A stretch of 64,000 nucleotides of DNA. Origin: Athripsodes cinereus. Taxonomy: Eukaryota > Arthropoda > Insecta > Trichoptera > Leptoceridae. Made by a program: the position numbers and the translations under genes. The stretch covers positions 16,115,572 through 16,179,571 of the forward strand of contig OX388325.1 of NCBI GenBank assembly GCA_947579605.1, read 5' to 3'. The notes below the pieces were generated by a model. The model had not been told where the DNA came from. It saw only the letters and a list, made by a program, of their open reading frames with translations, and did not search any database. Positions 1 through 9,248 of this stretch are shown one piece after another. Position 1 is the stretch's first letter, and the number at the start of each line of letters is the position of its first letter.

Positions 1-415
1 AATTTATATTTGCTTTATCATTATTGACGTAGGTAAAAAAAAAAACTACAAATATAGCTAATATATATATATACTGTCAAACAAAATAATGCTCTTGGAG
101 TGAAGTTATTCACATTTTTATAATAGTGTTGCAAGTATAATAATAAAACATTCCAACACAATTTTATGCAAGTGGTCCAATTTAACGAACGGTCCAAATT
201 ACCATACTTTCCCCTACATATTAGAAGACTATATTATTATTTACTTTGAGGCCAAGGGGCTTCAAACTTTCCAGCCATAGGATCATGTTGAATAGGTACT
301 CCAGTTAATTCCAAGAGCCAATATTCTTACGAACTATGTAGGTATGTTTTTACAATTTTTAGGTATTTGTCCTTCTCATCAAAACAAAGTATCATAAAAT
401 TTAAGGTGACCAACT
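1..415. other. AT-rich non-coding flank
   Basis: No coding signal or repeat structure was found on either strand. Only short homopolymers and a TA run near 61-73 stand out. Confidence 0.5.
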
Positions 416-492
416 ATAGATACCTACTCATTTACTGAGTTTTCTACTCTCTTTTCGCAAACCGCATTCTTTTCAAATTCTGTACTCTGAAA

Positions 493-722
493 GTACTCAT
501 TTGTATAATTTTTTGAAGAACTGGACCGATGAGAAAATAGAACTTGGCAAAAGATGGGTAGAAATCTCTCGGCATTTTAGAGTAGAACATATCCTACATG
601 AAAATTTAAAAGATTTAATAGAAATTTCCTTATGTTGTCCAGGCACTAATGCTGCTGTTGAAAGGGTATTTTCACTAGGGAATCATCGGTCCATTTCTTC
701 ATAAAATTATACAAATGAGTAC
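493..722 (+). pseudogene. hAT transposase C-terminal dimerisation fragment
   Basis: The frame 501-704 encodes 67 residues. The segment LCCPGTNAAVERVFS matches the conserved core of the hAT-family dimerisation domain (consensus P.SNA..ERVFS), which multimerises the transposase in the nucleus. The catalytic RNase H-like core is missing, so this is a fragment. It is bracketed by a perfect 20-bp inverted repeat, 493-512 and 703-722. The start used is only the first ATG; no promoter or intron signal was found. Confidence 0.65.
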
Positions 723-729
723 CTACTTT

Positions 730-1570
730 TACACTGTTATTTAGAAAAACACGCTATTCTGGGTATAAACTATGGTATAGTTATGCCAGGTATAATTTGT
801 TATGCCTGGTATAACTTATTGTTATTTAGAAAAAAAAATAAACAGCAGTTTTATTATACCATGGTTGTACCACGGTTTTCATATGGTAACACTATTTTTA
901 GCGGCGCTATGTTGGTAAAACGCCGTGTTTTCTATAGACATGTGACGTTTAGATGACGTTTTGGCGCGTTAGTTTTGTAGTTGGATTTGTTTGTATTGAT
1001 AAGATCGGTGATAAAATGTATATATACATATTGAAGACTCCCTACCATACCCAGATATCTCAGAAGTCGGGGGACTTCTATTTATCCGCTCTTCTAAGCA
1101 AAACTTTTGTCCTCATAGGCGGGCCCTATTGGGCAGCCTGAAGGGCTAGCCGGCCAATACCGCCTCGTGGGAATCTTTCATGCTACATTTACGTCTTCAG
1201 TGCCCCTCTAAGGAGGATAAAATGCAATCATAAACGAATCAAACACAATAAATAAACAAAACTTAACAACAATGAACTAACAAAGACCCAAAAAAATAAC
1301 AAGCAAGCATAATTATCAATGTATATACATAAATATTTAATCAAAATCTCCATCTCTACACATATAACAACGTTCAGCTCCACACTCACAATGCAAAAAT
1401 TACAAATGTCAAATTGCGCCATAGTTAAACTACCCCCGAGTGTGGTATAACGTTATTCCATGGTTTATACCACAGATAACGGTTATACCACGTTTCTAAA
1501 TAAGATTTACACTATTCCGTGGTATAAACCATGGTATAACTTTATGCCACGATTCTAAATAACAGTGTTA
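730..1570. mobile_element. Nested inverted-repeat element with GGTATAA palindromes
   Basis: About 17 bp at 730-746 (ACACTGTTATTTAGAA core) recurs inverted at 1553-1570. Near both ends the motif CCATGGTATAA and its complement recur several times (765-870 and 1440-1545), so the terminal 100-150 bp can fold extensively. The interior 900-1430 has no recognisable coding sequence. It looks like a MITE inserted in the larger 416-1642 element. Confidence 0.5.
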
Positions 1571-1642
1571 GAGTACAGGATTTGAAAAGAATACGGTTTG
1601 CGAAAAGAGAGTAGAAAACTCAGTAAATGAGTAGGTATCTAT

Positions 1643-2937
1643 CTATATTTGATATTTATGATAACTAACTAATTTGATTTAATATTTCAGTGTCATATTA
1701 TTTGTTTTATTTTATATTCTCTACCATATAATCGTTAATAAACAATCCACTCTTTATATAATTATGTAGATCCACCACTGTATCATTTCTCAACGTCTTT
1801 GGTTAAAAACTAGTGATCGAAATTAAAATGAACATACCTACTTAAATACCACCCCTTCAGTTGTAAATGTTTTATTCTGTACCTACAAATATGTATCTTG
1901 TTTGTATTTTTCTATATAAAGAATAGATATAAACTTTTGATTTATTTATTTATTTAATTCTTCACTGTATATTGTTTCGAATAATACAAATTAAAACATT
2001 TATCATAGAAAATATTATTTATACAATTCAATGTACAAAAGGCGAGCTTATCGTTAAAATGATGTCTTCCAACTAACCCGGTTATTAAAATTAAAATAAA
2101 TAAACAAAAAACAGACATATATATACATACATCCACATACATATCTACAGTACCTAATAATATAAATAAAAAACAAAAATACAATATAAAGCAAACAAAT
2201 GAAAAAGACACATGCAGGCAACAATGCATTTATGGACGTAGGTACATAATAATAAAAAAGTAGAACATATTATATTGCAGCGTGCACATGCATAGGGGAA
2301 AGGGTTTTAGGAGTCAGATGCTAAATTCAATGAAAGGATGTTATTTTTGACAGCTTGTCTGAAAGAAGGAAAAGTTGTTATTATCTTAATTTTTTCGAAG
2401 GAAGATTGTTCCAACAGCGAGCACCATGAACAAGAAAGGAGTTGGACAAAAAGTTCGTACTGTGAGCTGGTACCGCTAGAAGACGCTCTCTGTTGGATTG
2501 CAAAGGTAAACCATGACTCGCCAGATACTCGAATTTTTCGTTAGATCATAATATAATTAATAACGAATAAAAAAATGATTTAGGGTTTTACTCGTAACAT
2601 TTTTTTATTATAATATTATATCACTAGCGATGAAATGCTTAATGAGACTGTTCACCCTATTTTGGCATTGACCAATTATTTTATTTTTATTTCAAAACAT
2701 ACATACATATTACACATTTTCTTAAAAATACACTTAAAATTCTACTATTTATTATCTCATTGAAATAATTAAACTAGTGTATGAGATAGAATGGCCCACT
2801 TGCATTCGTGGGGGATTTTAATAATAAAAATGATCGAATTAAGTAAATTTGAGGTCGGAAAACACAAATATGTCAGTTAAATTTTTTGATATATCTAAAT
2901 TATGTAGAATTTACAAATAATGGCTTTTGACAGCTGA
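1643..2937. other. Intergenic AT-rich DNA
   Basis: No gene is supported. Short open frames at 1954-2229 (minus) and 2338-2544 (plus) show no recognisable domain and read like chance frames in biased sequence. Confidence 0.5.
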
Positions 2938-3027
2938 TGACGTCACGGAGTCCCATGTGTGTATGAGATTTTAATCTGTGGTGCGAAAGTCATTATGATT
3001 CACAGGACTCCGTGACGTCACAGCGCC
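2938..3027. repeat. Inverted pair of CRE-like sites
   Basis: The sequence TGACGTCACGGAGTCC at about 2941-2956 is repeated inverted at about 3006-3022, so two TGACGTCA palindromes face each other across about 50 bp. This could be a small inverted-repeat element. The CRE/ATF-type core is a known bZIP site, but function here is untested. Confidence 0.4.
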
Positions 3028-3795
3028 GCCATATTGTTAATGATCATTTCGAGAAAATCCAATTTTTAGAAGCTAATGGAATAAAATAGTGCAAGAAAAA
3101 TTTAAATAAATTGTGGTTGTGCTTCTTTCATATTAATTTACAATTTTATGTAATAAAAAAAAATCTGCAAATGGCCCATTACAAATATTCCTAATTTTAC
3201 ACATTAACAATAATAAGTTCTTTTTACTAACTACATTTTTACAGCATAAATTAATTTCTTTTTTATTAATAAACGCAGTCTATTTTAAACACCTCAAGAT
3301 TATTGATACTAATTCTAAGTTATTAATCTATTTCTTACATACACTGACGAGAAATTATTTTGGGACTTTTACACTCGAAGATACTTCGATTAAATGTTTT
3401 TTTTATTTCTTTACGTGGTGATTGGCGATTGTTATTTATAATTCCAAGTGTCAAAGCAATGGCCTACGGATAATACGAAAGAATAAAGAGACATAGTTTT
3501 CAACACGCGATGTCGTTTTCAAACTAAACCTATTACAAAATAATTGTGTGACTCTCGTGTATATATTTGTTATTAATAGATGTGGAGTTTTATAAAATAA
3601 ATAATGATAGAATATTCTAATCATAATATAATTTCATTGAACTTGGGTAAGTTTGCTTTAAATTTGACTTCACCATTTCCATTGTTTATTGATTGTTTTC
3701 AACTTGAATTCCTTTCTCTTAATTTAAAAATTATATATATTGTGATCAATGTACAGAAAACTGCTTTTTGGCCTTTTACAATCATAAAATTACAT
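3028..3795. other. Intergenic AT-rich DNA
   Basis: No domain is recognisable. An open frame of 111 codons at 3604-3939 overlaps the start of the segmental-duplication block but resembles no protein family I know. Confidence 0.45.
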
Positions 3796-4978
3796 AACGT
3801 AATACATGCAATACAAATATTTTTTGCACGGTTATTAGGTACGCACGGGCGCAAGACTGTAGATCTTCCAGGTAGTGTTGTCGCAAAGGTGTCGAGTTTC
3901 GACATTGGTAGACACGTACATGTACGTAATAGTACATGACAGTACTTTTACATATTATTATGTATATAATGACTGCACTGAGTAAACTTATTCTTATGCG
4001 AAAGGATTTCCGCCACTGTGAATTTTGTTGTGGTCTATCAAATAAACACCGAAAGATTTTTCACCATTATAAATAATTCTTACTTATATGTTTAGTCAAA
4101 TGGCCGGATTGAGAGAAAGTCTTCTTGCAAATATAACACTCCAAAGAATTTTCACCACTGTGAATCATTTTATGAATTTAGTCAAACTACCAGACTGAGT
4201 AGACCTCCTCTTACAAAAATATTGGATTCAAAAGGTTTTTCACTACTGTGATCTCTTAAAAATTTTTAAATGAAAAACACACTTGCAGTGCAACAACACT
4301 TTATTGACACCATTATTTTATACAAACATATACAAAACAAAAGTAGTTCCTTTTTCGAACGTAATAATATATACGTAATAAATAATAAACCACGGTTTTT
4401 GTATTGATATCTTTTTACAAAAACCACCCGCCGTAAAACTCCAAATTTTATTTGTTAATTTTATTATAGCGGCCCGCGTTTGAGTGTGGCCCCTGTTCCC
4501 TATAAGTCTGTGCATCCCTGGACACTAGATTGAGTGAAAGTTTTCTTCCAAATATTGCACTCTAAAAGATTTTCACCACTGTAAATATTTTGTGATCCAT
4601 CAATAATTATTATCGACGATGGACACACAACATGACACCCTTGAGGTCATGTTATGAGAAAACGGCGCTTTCTCAGAATCAGAATCGATAGAATTTGCGG
4701 TAACGCACGCATTAAATTTTGGTGGTAAGCTCTCGACTGCTCGAAGGCCGGCTGCTTGAAAAATAATAAGTTTACTCAGTTTAAAATATATGATTCAACT
4801 GAGCAAAACTTATTCTTTTTCTAAAGGTTTTTCATCACTTTGAACCCTTTTATATATACAGTCAAACTACTAGTTTTCACGCAAATATTATATTATAAAA
4901 GATTTTTAACCAAAGTGAAACTTCTTCTGCATAGTCAAATTGCCAAATTCAGTGAAAGCTTTCTCGCAAATGTTACAC
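3796..4978 (-). pseudogene. Decayed zinc-finger tail of ZNF copy 1
   Basis: On the minus strand, fragments of the repeating finger unit (HKRIHSGEKPFEC-like) recur at about 4000-4250, 4510-4600 and 4800-4978, broken by frameshifts and stops. They continue the finger array of the gene at 4979-6172 and show that the array was once longer. The same debris is found at 27.6-29.2 kb and 30.8-31.0 kb, and in shorter form at 19.03-19.35 kb, which marks the duplicated block. Confidence 0.65.
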
Positions 4979-6172
4979 TCAAAAGGGTTTTCTGCCACTG
5001 TGAATTCTTTTATGAACAGTCAAATTACTAGATTGAGTGAAAGTTTTCTTGCAGATATTACACTCAAAAGGTTTTTCATCACTGTGAATTCTTTTATGTT
5101 TAGTCAAACTACCGAACTCAGAAAATCTCCTCTTACAAATATGGCATTCAAAAGGTTTTTCACCACTGTGAATTCTTTTATGAGTTGTCAAATTACCAGT
5201 TGAAGAAAAAGTTTTCTTACAAATGAAACATTCAAAAGGTTTTTCACCACTGTGAATTCTTTTATGAGTAGTCAATTGACTAGATTGAGAGAAAGTTTTC
5301 TTGCAAATATTGCACTCAAAAGGTTTTTCACCACTGTGAATTCTCTTATGATTTGTCAAATTACTAGATAAAGAAAAAGCTTTCTTGCAAATATTACACT
5401 CAAAAGGTTTTTCATCACTGTGAATTCTTTTATGTTTAGTCAAACTACCGGACTCAGAAAATCTCCTGTTACAAATATTGCATTCAAAAGGTTTTTCACC
5501 ACTGTGAATCCTTTTATGACTAGTCAATTGACTAGATTGAGAGAAAGTTTTCTTGCAAATATTACACTCAAAAGGTTTTTCACCACTGTGAATTCTTTTA
5601 TGAGCAGTCAAACTACCGGACTCAGAAAATCTCCTGTTACAAATATTGCATTCAAAAGGTTTTTCACCACTGTGAATCCTTTGATGTTTGGTCAAATCAC
5701 CGGATTTAGAGAATGTTTTACTGCAAATATTACACTCAAAAGGTTTTTCACCACTGTGAACCCTTTTATGAACAGTCAACCTTAGTGAAGTAGTAAACTT
5801 CTTCATACAAATATTACACTGAAATAGTTTTCCTTTATTTTTATTTTCTTTGTATTTCTTTCTGCCATCTTCTTGGCGCACCACTTGTTTATTCGTATCT
5901 TCTCTACACTGGTAAGATGTACTGGCCACTGTCCCACTGCTTGCTCTCTCACATTCTGCTTTTATGTCCGGTTCATATATATCTATATCATCATACGGAA
6001 CTGAAGGCACAACACATACTTCCTCCTCAAGTTCACGTTTCACTTTAGCGTTCATTAGAAATGCTTCGATATCATCTTCGTCTGTCACACAAATTTGAAT
6101 ATCACACAAGACGCAGTCATCCTGTTGTCCGTCTACAGTATTGTTTACATCAGCACTGGTTCCATCCATCAT
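4979..6172 (-). CDS. C2H2 zinc-finger protein, copy 1 (397 aa, 10 fingers)
   Basis: A single-exon frame. Residues 1-110 are acidic and low in structure, with possible SUMO-acceptor motifs VKRE (44-47) and IKAE (70-73). From residue 117 come ten C2H2 fingers with TGEKP-type linkers (HSGEKPFEC), spaced 28 residues apart, typical of sequence-specific nuclear DNA-binding proteins. Recognition positions vary between fingers (SQSSQL, SESGSL, SLSSNL, SSTGNL). The start is the double ATG at 6172, which copy 2 also uses. The frame ends with HSGRKPF because one base is inserted in the CCTTTTGAG codons. The next finger continues out of frame, so the protein is truncated relative to its ancestor. Expression is not shown. 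The target is unknown, and transposon control is only a speculation from context. Confidence 0.85.
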   Translation of the reverse strand: MMDGTSADVNNTVDGQQDDCVLCDIQICVTDEDDIEAFLMNAKVKRELEEEVCVVPSVPYDDIDIYEPDIKAECERASSGTVASTSYQCREDTNKQVVRQEDGRKKYKENKNKGKLFQCNICMKKFTTSLRLTVHKRVHSGEKPFECNICSKTFSKSGDLTKHQRIHSGEKPFECNICNRRFSESGSLTAHKRIHSGEKPFECNICKKTFSQSSQLTSHKRIHSGEKPFECNICNRRFSESGSLTKHKRIHSDEKPFECNICKKAFSLSSNLTNHKRIHSGEKPFECNICKKTFSQSSQLTTHKRIHSGEKPFECFICKKTFSSTGNLTTHKRIHSGEKPFECHICKRRFSEFGSLTKHKRIHSDEKPFECNICKKTFTQSSNLTVHKRIHSGRKPF

Positions 6173-6600
6173 GTCACGTATTTACATACACAATTTATGG
6201 ATAAACACTGTGATCTCACGCTCTACAATAATGTTATGTAATTGATTGATTTTGAATAACAGTTAATTCCTATGTAACTTCGACAACGAAATGTTGAATG
6301 ACAATTTGGATTTGACAGTTGTTTAATTATACCATAGATTTTTTACTGGGCAACGTTCACGCAGCCTAAATATCGCTCGACGTCGGGTGACCTGGAGCGA
6401 CCATGAAGTTGCAGTGAATGGTGAATGTCAAACCGGATAATCGTGAACAGCTTTGAGCGTTTTTATGACCCAAATGTCATTGTAATGGCGCCATTTTCGT
6501 AAGATTCATTCGTGGTAGTGCATCGTGATTTACTTGATTACGTTTTTTAATTTGAATAGTTAAATTGGCTTTGTTTTAAGAATGGTTTTATAGTGTAGGC
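6173..6600 (-). promoter_or_regulatory. Duplicated upstream region of ZNF copy 1
   Basis: This segment upstream of the start codon matches the region upstream of ZNF copy 2 (20640-21050) over about 400 bp and diverges abruptly near 6590. It includes the CGCTCGACGTCGGGTGA-type motif that also appears, rearranged, upstream of copy 4 near 38320. It probably holds the 5' UTR and promoter. No TATA box was assigned. Confidence 0.5.
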
Positions 6601-6794
6601 GCTGGAGGTAGTTGCAAAATATGAGGACCGAGTTCCATGAATGCAGTTTGATGGAGAATAGCTCAGAGAATAATAAAATGGATCTTGCCGGATCATTTAA
6701 TGGTCCAATTTTTTTTAGCACCCCCCTCCTCAAATTTGTATGAAAATCGATGGAGTAGATCGTAGATCGTAGAATAAAACGATACTATTATTTC

Positions 6795-6890
6795 ATCATG
6801 GCTCATTCCACAAGTGGGGTAGCCAGCAGTTCAACTGAACGCAATAAACATGCAAGCTGCCCTCTCCGTGCCAAAAAATTGATAAACATT
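6795..6890 (-). repeat. SINE-like tail fragment
   Basis: On the minus strand this reads GGCACGGAGAGGGCAGCTTGC...CTACCCCACTTGTGGAATGAGCC, matching the 3' part of the SINE-like family defined by the complete copy at 32064-32321. The tail microsatellite is lost. Confidence 0.5.
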
Positions 6891-7054
6891 GTTCCATATA
6901 AGTGTTTGTACTGTAGCTCTTAACAAATGTAAGGTGATGTGATGTGCAGATCATTTCTTCAGGATATATTTCATCCATGTATACAGAGTTATAGTTTCAT
7001 TATGTTAGAGGAGATATGGAGAATACAGACAATGCCCACAGAGTGGAATAAAGG

Positions 7055-7205
7055 AAATATATGCCCTCTCCATAAGAAAGGGAAAACTTGTCCCTGTCCT
7101 GCGCTGCTCGGAACAGCTCCTCCACACTCCGGATGCCGGTCCACTCCCTTATGTTTCGCAGCCAGGACATCTGTCTCCTACCCGGCAGATAATTATGCTG
7201 CGTCA
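7055..7205 (-). mobile_element. LINE ORF2 C-terminal fragment
   Basis: The minus-strand translation contains GRRQMSWLRNIREWTGIRS followed by VEELFRAAQDRDKF, a signature of the C-terminus of jockey/RTE-type LINE polyproteins in insects. It is a 5'-truncated relic. Related fragments lie at 22378-22580 and 42560-42740. Confidence 0.6.
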
Positions 7206-7461
7206 GATCCTGCAAAAACATAACACCTAGACAGATAACACCTTTTTATTGCCCACCATCTTTCCAGAGGAACAAAAACTACCCTATTTTTATATGACCT
7301 TTGCTCCTATATGCGTAGGGGACTTGGACTTTCTAAAAACATGATGAAAAGGGCATTGGTGTATTTGAGAGACGTATCTTATGACGTATATATCAATCAC
7401 ATCAGAAAATGATGTCCGGAGATGGAAGTATAATGCTGAGTTCCGTTAACTGTTTGATGAC
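7206..7461. other. Unassigned sequence left of the gypsy LTR
   Basis: No feature was recognised. This flank is not homologous to the DNA right of the partner LTR, which matters for the rearrangement described in the findings. Confidence 0.4.
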
Positions 7462-7642
7462 TGTTGTTTGGGTCAGTTTGTTTAAATAAAAGATTTTTAT
7501 ATTGATTCACTTTTATTATGAAGATTACTTTTGTACACCTTACTACCTATGTGACATATTGCAAGCAAGTCTTTTTCAAAACTTCCATAGGCACAGATCA
7601 CAATACTCATCCAGTGTTGCAAGTATGTTAAACCTATCAACA
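7462..7642 (-). repeat. 3' LTR of outer gypsy element
   Basis: 181 bp, the direct-repeat partner of 18841-19024. It begins TGTTGTTTGGG and ends CCTATCAACA on the plus strand. Confidence 0.88.
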
Positions 7643-7919
7643 TCTCCCCCTTTAAAAATTAAAAATAATACTATGCTGTGTATGATGTAACAAAATAGGA
7701 ATGATTTTGAAAGTCAAACGCAATGCAACACCAATGAGACAACATACATATAAACTACATTATTTTTTATAAAGTAGGTAGCTTATATATAATACAAGAT
7801 ACATATACTATCATCAGATTATCTGGGTTCACCACAATCCCAGACAATCTAAGGTATTTACCATCACTCCTATCAATATTTCTTGTAATTTTTAATATAC
7901 ATAACTAAACATAATATTA

Positions 7920-8845
7920 GGTCCTTACATATGAAATTGGCGTTTGGCGAACTGGCAACTTTGATTCAAAATATGTGGCGTTCGGCTAGGAATTCCAAAT
8001 TCAAATTTATTTCAAATTTAAGACCATGTATTTCTGTGTTCGAATTACGAAATTTATTTGTTATCGCGTCATTTGTTTTTCTTTCACATCGTTCTGTTCA
8101 CAATATGGAGAACTTAAAATATCGCTATATTTACGAATATGAGTTTCACCTCGGCACTAGTGCTGCAGAAACGGCTCGTAGGATTAACAATGCGTATGGG
8201 GAAGCTACTGCAAAAGAAAATACGGTACGTTATTGGTTCCAACGTTTCCCTTCTGGAAATTTTGACCTACAGAACAAGCCTCGTGGACGGCCGGAGACAC
8301 AAGTTGATAACGAAGAATTAAAAGCAATTGTGGAAGCAGATCCATCGCAAACCACGTCAGAGTTAGCGGCAGGCTTCGGTGTGAGTGGTAAAACCATTTT
8401 GATTCACTTGAAACAAATTGGAAAAGTGAAAAAACTTGAAAAATGGGTACCGCATGAATTGGTACTGCTGCTTCAGGACAACGCTCGACCACATACGGCA
8501 CGTTTGACGACCGCAAAACTACGGGAGCTGCGACTGGAATGTCTTCGACACCCACCATACTCCCCGGACCTTGCTCCAACTGATTACCATTTTTTTCGGA
8601 ATTTGGACAACTTCATGCAAGGAAAAAAATTCAATTCTCACGAGGCTGTCCAAACGGCCTTCAAAGATTTTATTGATTCTCGCTCACACACTTTTTTTAG
8701 TAAAGGAATCAATGAACTACCTTCGAGATGGCAAAAGTGCATAGATAGCCATGGTACATACTTTGACTAAATAAAAAAATAGTTTCATAAAAAAAAATCG
8801 TTTTCATTTCTGCCATATGAAACGCCAATTTCATATGTAAGGACC
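7920..8845 (+). mobile_element. Internally deleted mariner transposon (926 bp)
   Basis: Perfect 26-bp terminal inverted repeats (7920-7945 and 8820-8845, starting GGTCCTTACATATG) are flanked by TA duplications (7918-7919, 8846-8847), the mariner/Tc1 target. Full mariners are about 1.3 kb; this one lacks about 350 bp of the transposase. It lies between the pol stop and the 3' LTR of the outer gypsy element, so it inserted after that element. Confidence 0.93.
8105..8770 (+). pseudogene. mariner transposase with central in-frame deletion
   Basis: The translation from MENLKYRYIY to HGTYFD has the N-terminal helix-turn-helix DNA-binding region (TAAETARRIN-type, WFQRF, RGRPE) and the C-terminal catalytic part with the second and third catalytic aspartates (LLQDNARPH and APTDYHFF) exactly 34 residues apart, the mariner D34D spacing. 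The frame jumps from KWVPHEL straight to VLLLQDNARPH, removing roughly 120 residues including the first catalytic Asp. The frame remains open, so a catalytically dead protein with a DNA-binding domain could be made. The open frame extends upstream to 7931, but this ATG matches the family start. Confidence 0.85.
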
Positions 8846-8861
8846 TAATATCATAAACCAT

Positions 8862-9248
8862 TCAATCAAATTCAGAAAATGTGAACCTTTTTGGTACTTT
8901 GATAGGTCGTCCTGATCTTGATCTATTATCTACATTAAACTGTTTACTATTAGATATATCTGCCTGATCCTTATGATCGACAGAAACTGAACAGGAGGGT
9001 GCAGCTTCAGCTCCTACTTCAACAGGCTGGGCGGTCGATGGTTGTGTTAATGTTGGGAATTTACTATCATTTGAAATTATACTCTCATAATTATTACTAT
9101 AGTGCATTTTACCTGATTGATCAAATCTAACATGTGTACTTCGGGATGGTGTAGATTCATTATAATTTGAAATCACACTTTTATAATTATTTTGTAAGGT
9201 TCTAGATTTGTCGAATCTGAGATGGACTCTATTCCTCCTGTACTCCAT
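8862..9248 (-). pseudogene. Out-of-frame C-terminus of the outer gypsy Pol
   Basis: 128 codons starting MEYRRNRVHLR. The motif YRRNRVHLR is the usual end of the Pol chromodomain-like tail in this gypsy lineage and normally follows the WLPAIV...KCD segment directly. Here the main frame stops just before it, and roughly ten codons seem lost at the junction. It is therefore best read as the displaced tail of Pol rather than a separate gene. Confidence 0.65.

Larger units (their letters stand above)
416..1642. mobile_element. Terminal-inverted-repeat element with 73-bp arms, composite
   Basis: The stretch 416-488 is repeated in inverted orientation at 1570-1642 with about two mismatches over 73 bp, which marks the ends of a DNA transposon or foldback element. 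Inside are a hAT-type transposase fragment (501-704) with its own 20-bp inverted repeat, and a second nested inverted-repeat unit (730-1570). No clear target duplication is visible. The family is not recognised. Confidence 0.6.

Noticed and set aside
2338..2544. 68-codon frame with CLKEGKVV-like start
   Set aside because: It looked briefly like a LINE tail but no family motif holds up.
5420..5785. Long plus-strand frames opposite the zinc-finger genes (also 19316-19747, 19796-20245, 31338-31907)
   Set aside because: They are antisense shadows of the 84-bp finger repeat. Their apparent protein repeats come from the codon pattern of the other strand.
8862..9248. Separate accessory gene (env-like) after pol in the outer gypsy element
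   Set aside because: The start carries the YRRNRVHLR end of Pol and there is no signal peptide or membrane segment, so it is a displaced Pol tail.
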